DNA of 64,000 nucleotides, from contig OX578145.1 of the NCBI GenBank assembly GCA_951213105.1, forward strand, positions 117,879,239-117,943,238, read 5' to 3'. Made by a program: the position numbers and the translations under genes. Below are positions 24,781-37,228 of this stretch, piece by piece; position 1 is the first letter of the stretch, and each line of letters starts with the position of its first letter. The stretch comes from Amaurobius ferox. Its lineage: Eukaryota > Arthropoda > Arachnida > Araneae > Amaurobiidae. The notes below the pieces were generated by a model. It had not been told where the DNA came from and did no database searches. It was given only the letters and a program-made list of their open reading frames with translations.

Positions 24781-25193
24781 CCAGCGAGTTTGCTACGGTC
24801 AGAATTTTCAAGAGTAGCTAACAGACTGGTCGCCGAAGGCAACTAGTGCGAAATAAATGTCACAAAACCCATTTCATAAAACTTTTATGGATACAATCAG
24901 AGTAGTTTTTTTTTTTTTGAAGTACTAAAAAAAATGTAATTTTATACTGCCATATATTATTGGAATAATTGTTTGATTATTTTGTAATTTGCATGGTACA
25001 AAGGAAAATTTTGACACAAATTTGAATTAGAAGTCTTTACAGTTTATCATATCATCTGCTGAAACGTTAATGTCATATGATCTGCTGAAACGTAAACATG
25101 CTCTAGAGTTGTAATTTAAGGTCATTTATTTCTGATCTGAAGTATTGCAATTTTTGACAGTAGATGGCACAGCAATAGTAGCAAATATGCAGT

Positions 25194-25703
25194 CATTGGA
25201 CCGTTACTTTTAAAAGTAAAACCGTTACAGTTACTTTATTTCAAAAGTAGCTACATTTTTCAAAAATTGTTCGTTTTTCTAACTCATGGAGTACTGTGTT
25301 TTTTTGTCAAAACTGAATATGAATAGACAAACAATCTATCAATTTCTTTTTCACTACAAAATCTTGTTTCATCTTTAGGATATAATATTGAATTACAACA
25401 AAGTTGATACTGAAATAATGAAATACAACATTAAAATCATCATTATATTATATTTTTACATTTTTATTATGGTCGGATAATCAGGAATCTAATTTATGGC
25501 AAAAACGACTGTAAAAAATATTGCAATGTGAAAATTAAAAAAAATATTGGTACTTGTCAATTAACTGAAAAGTAGCAAAATTTTTCTTTACTCCATTACC
25601 ACTAAAAGTAACTTAGACTTACAGTTACTTCTTGAAAAATCTAACAGTGTTACTAAGTGTTACACAGAAAAGCAACTGCTACAAGTAACGTGTTACTCCA
25701 ATG
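25194..25703. mobile_element. hAT-like MITE (CATTGGA ends)
   Basis: Starts CATTGGACCGTTACTTTTAAAAG and ends AAGTAACGTGTTACTCCAATG, near-inverted ends rich in GTTAC/GTAAC. No clear TSD was found, so the exact edges are uncertain. Confidence 0.6.
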
Positions 25704-27953
25704 TCTAAATCTGTCACCAAATGCAGCGTTTAATAAATGTTGCTCACAGAATATTTTTTAACATTTGAATATTAACCAGTATTAAATAATTAAAAATATT
25801 TGCTCATAAAATCTTTTTTATATTTGTACACAAAAGGGTTTGCAGCATTTAAAAATGAAATATTTACAATTGTTATTTAACCCCTTGCCTATGCCACCCG
25901 AATCCAGTTCGAGCAACCCTTCTGCGCCAAATTTGGAATGCCCGAACTGACTTCGGGCAAGCGAAAAATCAGTGTTTCTATTCCGTTGATACCGAATTTA
26001 GTCCGTTTTGTCTTACCAAATGCTTTACAATATAGTTCATTGTTTTTCCAACAGATGGCGATACTTGTCCACATTTGTTTTGGAAGTAGGCGGGATCAGC
26101 TAACTTGATTAGGCGGGATATAAACCGAGTTTATTGTAAAGAGTGTGATGTCGGCTTGTGTGCCGGGTCATATTTTTCGTATATATCATACTATAAAAGA
26201 TTTGTGAAATTCTGAAAAATGATTCTGTGAAATGATTTGTGAAATTCAAAAGATTATTTGATTTATTTTGTTATAATTAAACAATTTTGAGTAAAATATG
26301 AATATAATCCATTAATTTTCCACATGTATATCAAAATATTAAATATAGTAGTTATTTCATATAAAAATTTATATTTTTACAAAAAAAATTTCTAACCTTT
26401 TTAAATGTTATTATAGACAAAACTGAAGCATAAAAAAAATTTTCCATTTTTGACCCACTTTCCTGAAATATACTCCACAGGCAACTGTGGAAAACACCCT
26501 CATCAAAATTCCAAATGTGTAAAATGTGTAACCATTAGACAATGCATGTTCAATGAGTCTTTTTTAATGAAAACCATTACCAATCCTTACGAACGATTTA
26601 AAATGTTGATTAAATGTACTAGTGTTACTTAGGTTAAAATTGTAAAAAATCTGATATTGAATATTGAAACCTTCACATCAAATAACAGTTTTCAAGCTTC
26701 GAAAGTAGTTGTATTAGTATGAATTTGTCAGTATACATTTTTTTTTTCCTCATGAGTTCTAATTTCACCAGAACCTGAATATAAAAAATGTAGATAATAA
26801 GATACCTTATAAAAATCTATTATAGAAAAAAATCTTAATTTTCATGGGGGGGGGAACTAGTGACCCCCCCCCCCCCCCTGCCCTATGCTGCCGATGCCCA
26901 TGCATCAGAATTTTTAGTGTTCTCTAGAGTCTTGCAATCTATTTGGCTTTCTCACCACCTGGACAATGAATAGCCAAACTCAATTACAGAATTAACAATT
27001 AACTAGATATGCCATGCTATCTGTTTTAGATTGTGTGGAGTTACTTCTGAAGAATAGGATAATTTTGTAACTCTGTATAGTATCCCGATTTCTAATAAGG
27101 AATTTTTTATATGATTGCAACATCGAGAAAATGATGATATAAAATAAGAATTTGCTTTCAGTTTAAATTGTTAAGAGCTTTAACTTTGCTAGCAGAACGC
27201 AGATGCAGTAGTGAGAGAAATTTCTCTAGATGATTTTTTGCATCATACTATTGCCAAGGGTTGCTTAAGGTTGATGTCCTATGTTGCTCTGGAAACCTCA
27301 GCCACAGTTGTTAACACTGTGTTTGGAGAAAAATTGCTTATCTTCAATTCTTAGTGGAACATGCTTTCAATTCACAGTAATTTCTGTTGAAGTAAGTTAG
27401 TTCGGTAATAATTAACCATATTTATTTTATGTTTTCTATATTTGTATGGTTGAATTTTTATGTATTTTTATGTATAGTTTCTGGCTAGTCTTTACATTTT
27501 CAAGATTAATAGGTTCTTAGAATTTTCAGAGTGTTTTTAGGTTTTAAGTAACATGTTTTTTTTTTTTATTTATGTGCTTTAGAAAATTTTCCCCCACATA
27601 TTACATTAGTAATAAACTCAAAACTAGTATTTCCAATCTAGAAAATGTATTTATATGTACTTATTTTCAGTTGCATATTATTTTAACCACTTAATGTTCA
27701 TGCCAATGTCTGACATGAACGAGTAACATGAAATCGAAAATTAATTGATCCTTAAAGGATTAATATATAGTTATGTGAAATCACAGTATGTTGATCATAA
27801 ACTGGAATAAGTGATTTCAGTGCAAATTTTAACATGGTTGATAGTATTTTTAAACCAGTTCAATAGCAGATTTTGTATAATTTGCTCAGTACTTTCATTT
27901 TTGCTGTAACTCATTACTATTATATTATATATGATTTTTTTAAATCATTGCAG

Positions 27954-28128
27954 TTAATGGTAAACCTTTAGAGGGTAATTTCCATCCTGATAATCTGTTA
28001 GCACATCATGCTCAAGATGACAGTAATTCAGAAGTTCCAAAGAATGCTACAATTGACGACCTGCTAGTTGCTACTGGTTTAGCTGTTGATACAGATGGCA
28101 GTGTTAGTTTGGATGATGATGAGTTAAA
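27954..28128 (+). CDS. KDM7/PHF2-PHF8-like histone demethylase, exon B (internal)
   Basis: Acceptor TCATTGCAG and donor GTAAGT. It starts with two bases completing the codon left by exon A and ends with two bases. The peptide reads NGKPLEGNFHPDNLLAHHAQ, then a Ser/Asn stretch, then TIDDLLVATGLAVDTDGSV and an acidic DDDEL end. No catalytic motif is present; it is part of the low-complexity region C-terminal to the demethylase core. The TIDDLLVAT block looks like a short conserved interaction motif, but I cannot name a partner. Confidence 0.75.
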
Positions 28129-28756
28129 GTAAGTTTGTTCCTCTAAAGAATAATACTTTGAAATATTTTTCCCTGAGTATGTTAATATTCAGCTTTCATA
28201 TTCAGTATATTTATGAAATACTAAACTTTGATTATCACGATAGAAAGTATGTTGATTGATTATTTTGTTGAAATGATTATAAAAGGCATTAAGTCATTCA
28301 GGGTCTGTTCAGAAGATAGATAGATAGATTCAGAAGATGGATTCCTTTAAGAATTTTTCATAAATTTTCTACTGTGGAAAACACCCTCATCAAAATTCCA
28401 AATGTGTAAAAAGCTCTTCACAAAATTATAGAAAGCGATCACCATAATTAAAAAATTATTCCATAAAGATTTTGGGGAATTTTTATAGCACATTTTTTTC
28501 TGACTAATAACTTCTTCAACAGAATTGCATCAATCATTTCCATATGAGTTGTCAGAGGAAACATCTTAGGGGGACAAGATTTAAAAAATTAAAAGATTGG
28601 TGCAATTGCACGTTGTCAAAATATATCATTGACATCAAATAACTAATAAAATCACACATAATGTAAAAAAAATAACATTAACTGAGGTTTCTATTTTATC
28701 ATAAATCAAGGAAAATACTATGTTACAGGGTGTCTACAAATGAAGAACAGGGAAAT

Positions 28757-28804
28757 ATTTAAGGGATGGATTAGGAGTTTAACCCTCTAATCCATCCCTT
28801 AAAT
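28757..28804. repeat. 18-bp perfect inverted repeat, 12-nt loop
   Basis: Arms 28757-28774 and 28787-28804 are exact complements. It lies just after ACAGGGTGTC, near the edge of the Tc1-like remnant, and may be a subterminal palindrome of that element. Confidence 0.85.
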
Positions 28805-28856
28805 ACTTACAAACAAACACATGCAAAAGAAACCTGTTTTTTCAGTAAAGAATCTG

Positions 28857-29300
28857 ACCCCCATGGGCAGTTATACATGCAAATGGCTTTGCATACTATC
28901 AATGAGGCTGTTAATGATTGCCTGCGGTGATTCTTACCAAGCAGCGTTTATTGCGGCACGTAGTTCATCTATGGTATGTACCGGTGGTCCCCAGTGCACC
29001 TGATGTCCAATGAGGGTCTACACGTATTCAATGAGAGAGAGATCCTGCTGGGAAAGCATGTGAATTCCATTCAGGCTATTGAGAGTGCGGTAAGGTATTG
29101 TCTCGCTGGAACACAGTGCCGGGGACATCCTGCACCAGTGCCCAAACCACAGGCATCGCAACTTGTGTGACATACCAATCCGCTGTCAGATTACCTGCAA
29201 TGTGCAGAACTGTCCACTGATCAAACATGATACTGCCTCAAATCATGATGTCCGGTGTGACGCTCTGTGATATGGGCTGGTAAGTGGCGTTACTTGGGAA
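28857..29300 (-). pseudogene. Tc1-like transposase remnant (C-terminal part)
   Basis: The minus strand gives TIDELRAAINAAW and, after a stop, SPQAIINSLIDSMQSHL. These match the conserved C-terminal helix region after the last catalytic Asp/Glu of Tc1-type transposases (E-L-R-A-A-x-x-x-A-W then I-x-x-L-I-x-S-M). Upstream text SLIEYV and LIGHQVHWGPP resembles the block next to the third acidic residue. Stops break it throughout. Confidence 0.65.
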
Positions 29301-29317
29301 GCCGCCACACCTGTCCA

Positions 29318-29460
29318 TGACAGTGGTTGAAAAAACTACTTTTTTTTTGTAGTGAACTACAACTATAACTACAACTACTTTATGACAAATGTAGTTAACT
29401 ACAACTACATTTCTTAAAAAGTAATAACTACAAACTACTTTTATAAGAATTTTGCCAGAG
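29318..29460. mobile_element. hAT-like MITE fragment (GTAGT/ACTAC-rich end)
   Basis: CAGTGGTTGAAAAAACTAC followed by repeated AACTACAACTA. This resembles one terminus of a widespread hAT MITE type. No opposite end was found. Confidence 0.4.
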
Positions 29461-30089
29461 CTTCAATTTACATAAAATGTTGAGTATATGGATATACTGT
29501 AATTTAGCATACCTCTTCTGAATAAGAACCAAAATTTACTGATCAACTTGCAACTTTTACACTTTTATGCATTTCTGACAATAAAATAAAACAATAGTAT
29601 AAAATAAAATAAAAAATAAAAGTATAAAATAGAGTAAAAATAAAAACTATTTGTTTAAAACATGTTTGTTCATTTTTAGTAGAACATGCATTTAGTAGAT
29701 TTTTAGTTGAATCTCTCATATTTACGTTATGGTGACTTTTCCCAACTACTTTTTATTATATTATCATTATGTATTGTGTTAACATTTTATTGAGATTGGA
29801 TTAATTCATTGAGATATCAATACATTTCGGGGTTAAAGGAAATTTTGTGATTTTAAGTATTTTCATGTATTTATGTCGCAACAATGATTTTGTAAGTAGA
29901 TTTTACCATAAAATGGGGGGGGGGGGCATTTCACACTCATTGTGTCAATGTCCATGGATTTTTATTTTGTTGTTTTATATAACTACCCTATTTTAACTTC
30001 CTGACATGACTGGGTGCATTTTCTAATATATATATATTCCATAAATCACCAATTACTTTTAGAACTGTTACTATAGTGTTTAATCCATC

Positions 30090-30908
30090 TATCAATGCAG
30101 TGAACAAACAACTTCTATTTATTCTAAATCAACTTTATGATCATTTTACTACACAGCGAACACATATTATCAAAAATAGTTTAGAACTGATTAAAAACTT
30201 TACATCTTTACATCCATGATATAAAAACTTTTGCTTTCAAAGACCTCTTTAATAACATTGACATTCATGATTAAGTCCAGTATCTTTCACAGGGTAATTG
30301 CATTTACAAATTAAATATGGGAATTCCACTTGGAAGAATCTCATTCACAATTCTGGCCAACCTTTATCTACACTTTTACGAAATTCAGCATCCTTTCAAC
30401 AGTCATATCATGTACAGATTCATTGATGATCGAATTATTATTAAAATTACTAAAGTTGCACCAATGTTAAACTTTCAATTTTATCCTCCTAGTCTAGAAC
30501 TAATTGAAAATGTGTATTCGTCACCCTGGATCAATTACCTTAACGTTAGTTTAAAAATTCAAAATGTAGATAAATTAAAATTTATGGCAAACTGCATCAT
30601 ATAATTTCAAAGTCAACACACTTCAACATTATTCATCCAATCTTTCAAAATCAGTGTTTAAAAATATCATTAATAATCAATTATTAAGAGTAAAACAATT
30701 AAGTACACCATGGTACTACAAAGAAAATATTATTAAATTAATAAACACCACCATCCAAAATAAATACCCACCAAACCTTATTTTTTCCTTTATTACGACA
30801 GAATTTAAATTTAAATTCAACACCCTGCTCCAATTACAGCAACTTATTAACAGGTCAGTATCAACCACTATTGAATTATCAAAAAATATAATCAAATTAT
30901 CATCATAG
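30090..30908 (+). pseudogene. Second Penelope-like reverse transcriptase fragment
   Basis: Blocks FAFKDLFNNIDI (near 30240), MGIPLGRISFTILANLYLH (30317), YRFIDDRIII (30410-30440) and FYPPSLELIE (30478) are in RT order and parallel the remnant at 346-2267. A second frame (30654-30908) covers the next part. A frame break lies near 30605. The catalytic FIDD is retained but the flanking domains are missing. Confidence 0.55.
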
Positions 30909-32134
30909 TGACTCTTACGAATCCATAAAAAATTACAAGCATAAATTTCAAATCAGAATTGTTATCAATTATTTGATTAATGATTAAATATTATTATTCT
31001 TCATGTTTCATTTCAACCAGTTACACACTTATAGACTATAACCTTAACATAAACTTTTTTGAGTTGTCTCAATGCTAAGACAGTAATACAAATGCAAATT
31101 CCAATGTATCCATAAAGTGATAACTCATTTTATGTTATTTTATTCTTATTCTTATTCATATTTTAAACTTTACATTGTATTCCACTATTATTGTTATATG
31201 GCATCAAGCTGGTTTATTTGATTTTATTATTGTTAAGTCTGATCCATTTTTTACATTCTTCTACGTCGGGCCTTGTACATAATTTCTGTAATACAATATA
31301 CAGTTATGTACACAGAAACGTAGAATTTTAGTATTACAAATCCACAGGTATGGCCCTTGATAACATACATGGTTTCAGAAATACTTTTTACTTTCTTTAA
31401 TTATTTTCTATTTCATTAAAAAAAATTTTTTTTAGGGAGACAGGAAAGGCCTAGCATTATGTGCATTTTATCAGTTTGAAACTTTTCAATTATTACACTG
31501 TTCATGCTTTTACACCATGTATGTCAATGCAGGGAACCAGGGGATTAGTACCTTAAGTACCTGTATTAAATATATGATTTATAACAATTTAAATTATTTT
31601 ATCTTTTGGTGTAGTTCACCAGACTTTCACAACATGTAATCCAATTTCCATTAACTTATATATGGAACAGGGAAAGAGGGGTATTTAATACCTATTTAGT
31701 ACCTGTTTTATTTATAATGAATTTATAATAAATTATATCCAACCCAGGCTTCGGGAAATCGGCAAAATCAACCCCTTCCGCGAGGACGGCTAGTAAAAAT
31801 TTTACCCATCCTCTTAAGAATTTTTTTTTCACTTTGTATTCATTAATATATGTGCTTAAATACATCACACAACAATAATAAATTAGAACCAACTGCCTCA
31901 CGATGAAGTGCGATAACTGCATATTCATACACCACCCCTACAGTGCTTAACTGCCGCAATCAAACTCGCTGACGAAGAGTTTCTGATAAAGGACCGGACC
32001 GGCGGAATTTCGATCTATGGGTGGGGGCAGAGGGATAAGATATGTAAGGAAGCTCTCCTTTTTCCAATGTTTGGTAACTTGAAGACATAGTAAATAAATA
32101 ATCATATAAATCCTCTTGTCTCTACCCCTCAGGG

Positions 32135-33628
32135 CAGGCTTCCGGAAATCGCCCGTCCTCCCGTCCTTTCCAAGTTAAAATTCGGCGACGACGACCAATT
32201 TTCGAAAGTTGCCGTCCTCTCGGACGGCCTTGATATCAGAGATTCCATAAAAAAAAAAAAAAAATAGATAACAAATTGTTGTCATCATAAAATTGTGGCG
32301 AAAGCCGCCCTTTCCCGTACCATGAATGAAAATTGAAATGTCGTCAGCTGCAAATCCCCCTAGTGTGCATTATCAATGCCTTCTTTCTAGGCGAGCCGTC
32401 AGATCTGAATTGTAACCACAGGCGCTAGTTATTTTTTCTCCCCTCATCCTCCACCCAGTGAATCCGATGATAGCACGAAAATGCGATAGCGCACTCACGA
32501 TCGAAGTGACATGTTCTCTTCTCCTTTTCAAGGTTTACATGTGCGGAATTTTCGGATTTTCACAAGACCGACAATACCAATGCTTAAATCCAGACCAAGC
32601 CCGAAGAAATTTATAAATGTAGAATGAACTCGGCCTGAAGATAACTGCGTCTCAGCAGGCCCGAAATGATTTGTATTCAAAAATGTTAAAAATAAATTTG
32701 TCAAAATTTTGTACGGAGAATTTAGTTTATTTTCTTAAACATTTATCTTTACATAGCTGAAATAAAAGCAATAAATTCATGCATTCAATTTAAATCCATT
32801 TTAAAAATTTTCGAAAGAAATATGTTCGGCCCGGTTGTAACGGACGTTTAAAAAAAAAAAAAAAAAGACTCAACCCTACCCGAAACAATAGAAAACTCAA
32901 GTCCAAGTCCAGCCCGGGCCTAAGCCAAATCCCCATTTAACTCTTTAAAACCCAAACTATAAAATTTTCATTTGCTGTAATAGACGGGAGTAAGTAACAA
33001 GTTTGAATTTTTGGAATGGATTCTTCTAGTTTCAGCCAGAAGTGTTTATTTTCTTCCCCACTTTGGTTTCAACTTTAAAACTAAAACGTTTAAGATTCAT
33101 TCATGGCATTTGTCCCAGTTGTTTGACAACTGATGTTAAAGTATGAAACATCTATTCAGTCCAAGAAGATTTTAATCTTGATTGACTACATTCCCTAGAA
33201 ATTAAGAGTACCGATGAGGTTTAAACTGTTTAGAGACAAGAGGATTTATATGATTATTTATTTACCACGCCTTCAAGTTACCAAACATTGAAAAAAGGAG
33301 CGATTCCTTTACATATCTTACCCCTTTGCCCCCACCCATAGATCGGAATTCTACCGAGTTCGATCCTTTATAAGACACCGCGGTGGCAAGTTTGATCGCG
33401 GCAATTAAGCGCTGTGGGGATGGTTGGTGTATATGCAGTTATCGCATATATGCAGTTATCGCACTTCATCGTGAGGCAGTTGGTTCTAATTTATTATTGT
33501 TGTGCAATGTATTTAAGCACATATATTAAGGAATATAAAGTGAAAAAAAAATTCTTAGGAGGACGGGTAAAAAATTTCAATAGCTGTCCTCGCGGACGGG
33601 CTAGATTTTGCAGATTTCCCAAAGCCTG
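32135..33628 (-). mobile_element. hAT-like non-autonomous element, full length 1.49 kb (copy 3)
   Basis: Ends CAGGCTTCCGGAAATCG and GATTTCCCAAAGCCTG, flanked by an exact 8-bp duplication CCTCAGGG (32127-32134, 33629-33636). It is in opposite orientation to copy 2 and inserted within two bases of the LINE 5' end. It is the only uninterrupted copy in the window and gives the family layout: GGACGG-rich subterminal regions, a central A/T run, no open frame for a transposase. Confidence 0.9.
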
Positions 33629-33636
33629 CCTCAGGG

Positions 33637-35450
33637 GTTCACTTCTTTGGTGAATACGGGTGTTGCAATCCCGAGGTACCTTAGCAATCCTTTTCTTTCC
33701 TTTTTTCTTTCTCTCTCTTTCATTTTCCTCCTCCTTTTTTTTTTTTTGTCTATCCTCCTTTCCCCTTCTTTTTTTTCTTTTGTTCTCCTTTTGTGTTTTG
33801 TATTTCTAGTCCTTTTCAGCTGCTGGTGTCATCAATGCCGAGCCCTTAGTAAACATCACATCTGCTCTATGGGCCCCAGTACCCCTCTTCGGCCCCTGCC
33901 GTAAGGTACACTGTTTGGGCTCGGGAATGGGTTCATGTGGGTGTGATTCGAAAGGGGTAGAGCTACGTGCATCAGTAGTTTTGCTTTTAAAAAATGTCTG
34001 TAGCAAACGGTTCCAGAGGTGAGTCCCTTGGTTGCGTTGGTTAGATGGTGGAGAGTGTTTCATATCGAGTTTGCAAATGTCTCTAATGCAACAAACTACC
34101 CTGAACCATTTCTAACTCACAAACTCAGGTCGGAAAGTAAACCTATTGTTTTCCCAGAAGCAAATAACCAACAGTACAATTCAGAGTTTACCATGACAGA
34201 GTTGATGACAGCTTTATCAAAAACACGCAAATCTTGTAGTGGACCAGGCGAAATTAATTATCTCATGCTAAAATACATTTCTCATGACTCCTTGTTGAAC
34301 CTCCTGCATCTGTTCAACAGAATCTGGTTCGAACATAAATTTCCTAAATCATGGCAAAGAGCCATCACCATTCCCATCATGAAACCAGGTAAGGACCCAC
34401 TAAGTCCTTTAAGTTATCGACCTATAGCACTCGCAAGCTGTGTATGTAAACTGCTTGAAAAAATGGTAAACGCTAGGCTTGTATATTTTTTAGAAGACAA
34501 TAAAAAATTATTGCCACATCAAAGTGGCTTTCGACAAGGTAGATCTATTTCAGGCAATCTAATTTCCTTAAAATCACAAATTAGGACTGCCTTTCTTAGG
34601 CGAAACCATTTAGTTTCCATATTTTTTGATATAGACAAAGCCTATGATCGAACATGGCGCTATGGTATTATTAAGGACCCATTTGATTTTAATTTAAAGG
34701 GTAATCTTCCCATTTTTATCCAAAACTTTTTAGATTACAGGACATTCCAAGTTCGCATTGGTTCAGTTCTCTCTCACACATATGTACAAGAAGAAGGAGT
34801 GCCCCAAGGAAGTGTACTGAGTGTGACACTTTAATATCAAAGTCAACAGTATTTTAAATCAATTACCATTGTCAGTTCATAAAACCATGTATGTTGATCT
34901 GCAAGTTTCCTATCAAGCACATGATATGCGTTCAGTTGAGCGACAATGTCAAGCTGCTGTTAATTGTATCTTGCGATAGGCAAACGTAAATGGATTCAGT
35001 TTTTCTACTCAAAAGACATGTTGTATTCACTTCAGAAGAAAACGTGGCATTCACTTACCCCCAGAAATCTTTATAGGAGACATTAAGATCACAGTAGCAG
35101 ATAAACTAAAATTTCTCGGCATCTGGTTTGATAAGAAACTCACTTTCTTGCCCCACATACAAAGACTGCAAACGAAATGTGAGAAAGCTCTGAATATCTT
35201 ATAAGTTCTTTCAAATACAAAATGGGGTGCAGCTCGGATTTCCATGCTTCGAATCTATAGAGCTGTTATTCGGTCAAAACTTGACTATGGATGTTCTGTG
35301 TACGGATCAGCACGAGCATCTGTGCTTAAGTACTTAAGAAGCTTGATCCAATTCATAATAATGCTCTTCGTATTTGTTCTAGTGCCTTCAAAACTTCTGC
35401 TATTCAAAGCATATACGTTGACTGTAATGAGACATCACTCGAAATCAGGC
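33637..35450 (+). pseudogene. LINE reverse transcriptase region
   Basis: A continuous 271-codon frame (34019-34834) carries the RT fingers and palm. Blocks seen are SYRPIALASCVCKLLEKM, QSGFRQGRSISGNL, FFDIDKAYD (first catalytic Asp block) and EEGVPQGSVLSV. After a frame break, the catalytic box reads MYVDLQVSYQ near 34890-34915, one Asp fewer than the usual YVDDLQ; an in-frame loss of one GAT codon explains this. FLGIWFDKKLTFLPHI follows near 35120. A stop lies in the leucine-rich part near 35200. The text is cut at 35456 by the solo LTR. Confidence 0.8.
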
Positions 35451-35456
35451 GAGAAC

Positions 35457-37224
35457 TGTTATATTGCTTTTTACTCCCCTTTGAAATTATATTATTTATA
35501 CTTTAATTATTATTTCATTTCTTTATTTTTCTTTAACTCAACCATTACTATTGCTTGGTCTGTGCTCAACTATGTAACACCTTTAAAAACACTTCAACAA
35601 CAAAAAACTTGTAAAAATTCCACTTACCTTTAACTAAATAAATAGCACAGCCAACAATAACTAAAGAATTCACAACTCATTTGTTAAATTAAAAATTAAC
35701 TTTTATTAACAATTACTTAAGTGCTTCCAAACATAAACAAGTTAGATTTTATATAATTCTTATTCAGCTATTTTAGTGGTTAGTACATTGCAAAAGGGAT
35801 AATTAAAATTAACTTCAATTAAAATAAAACTCAATTAACACTTTGAATATTCATCGGTAAATTTAAAAATAAAACAAAACCCAGGAAACAGAATCCACTC
35901 TGGTCTGAAGACCAGAGTTTGGTCTGCCTGAGGAGCTGTCCACCCAAAACTTAAATTTGAAATAAAAGGAAAATATTAAAAATCACATTTCTTCATCACA
36001 ATACAGCAATATAGCTTTGTCAAAAATAATCAAGCAACTCATTCTCAACCATTTTTCTTTCTTAATACTCAAACTTTCTTTCTCGGTGCTAGCACTTAAA
36101 CAAATTATTTATAACTCTCTTTTCTTCTTTGGATTTTAATCACGTTAAAAATTAAATGACACTGCTTGCACGCACACGATCACTGAGGGCATTATTTATA
36201 ACTCTCTTTTCTTCTTCGGATTTTAATCACGTTAAAAATTAATTGACACTGCTTGCACGCACACGATCACTGAGGGCTTGCACACTGATCTTTGAACACT
36301 AGCCCTGTTCACACTGGGCTCCCCCAAGACTTGAACACTCACAAAGGTTGACATGAAAGTAGGTGATAGCCCGTGATGAGTGATGACCATAGAGCGGTAA
36401 CACTGAGGCAGATCGCAGACAGAGCAATTGATATTGCCAGCGCAATTAAGAGCGCTTCCCAAGGAGGGTAGTCCGTGGGTCACTGATCCAAACCACCTTT
36501 TCACTTCTTGTGTGGAAGTTGTCCAAATATGAGGCACGCCCCTGCGATGTCAGGCCATTCTGCACAAATTTAAAACATACTCCCGGCGACCGCGGGATAC
36601 GGGCGCCCAAGCATTGGGGCCCCGATCCACGGATCTTTTCCGGCGAAAAACACACCACCTACCACAGAGCCGGTCAGCAATCGAATCTCCGGCAACACGC
36701 TTGCCTTCCCAGGAGACGCCAAACTTGGCGAGCGAAAACCCTGCGCTTCGTGCCGAGCGCTCATGCATACACTGCGGAAACAAAACGCTGTTATGCCAAG
36801 AATCAAAAAAGATCACATCTCCCGATGCGGCAACCCGCCGCACAGCAACCCACCGGATGTCCTAGCACCCTAAATGCAGGTGTTTTAACTGATAAGCGGC
36901 CGAAAGCCAAATTTCGTCTTAAAAAGTGCCTTTTTTTACGCAGCTTCGTGAATGAACTGAAGTTAAGTTAAAAGACGCGAGCGAGAGACCGAAAGATTAG
37001 CAAAAGATTATTTAACGTTTAAAGGCACATTGCGCACAATTTTGAATAATAAAAACATTAAAAAGATAACAAATTACGTTAAAGGGGAAATAAATCGCCG
37101 AAATATTCCAAAACAACAAATAAATTTAGAATTTTGAAGGGAAAGGGGAAAATAACGAATTTTAAGCTATTACATAATTTTGAACTATTAATTAAATTTA
37201 GAGCTGTCAAATCTCGGCATAACA
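35457..37224 (-). mobile_element. Solo LTR, copy 1 (inside the LINE)
   Basis: On the minus strand it reads TGTTATGCCGAG to TATAACA, TG..CA ends with a 6-bp inverted repeat. The 4-bp duplication GAAC flanks it (35453-35456, 37225-37228) and the LINE reading continues across the two flanks. It has no coding region. It contains the perfect 20-bp palindrome CTCTGGTCTTCAGACCAGAG near 35896-35930 and a GC-rich block (36540-36870). The relative at 47697-49467 is the same length, so the 1.77-kb unit is probably a complete LTR. Confidence 0.8.
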
Positions 37225-37228
37225 GAAC

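Larger units (their letters stand above)
21896..27953 (+). other. Intron A-B (6.1 kb)
   Basis: GT at 21896 and AG at 27952-27953. Contains the SINE array (23922-24780), a hAT-like MITE (25194-25703) and short simple repeats, including a C8-G10 region near 26847-26878. Elsewhere (21900-23900, 25710-27950) I see only AT-rich intron. Confidence 0.7.

Noticed and set aside
25877..25900. TTAACCCCTTGCCTATGCC, a possible piggyBac MITE start
   Set aside because: No matching right end (GGCATAGGCAAGGGGTTAA-like) was found downstream.
27687..27765. TTAACCACTTAATGTTCATGCC with a later GGATTAA, possible short TTAA element
   Set aside because: The ends are not convincing inverted repeats and the interval is under 90 bases.
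33414..33904. Overlapping + strand frames near the LINE 5' end
   Set aside because: One reads through the hAT-like element end and the other through a C/T-rich leader; neither resembles a protein.
36510..36971. 153-codon open frame (+), with overlapping frames on the other strand
   Set aside because: It lies wholly inside the solo LTR, in its GC-rich block, and the second LTR copy (47697-49467) does not preserve the frame.
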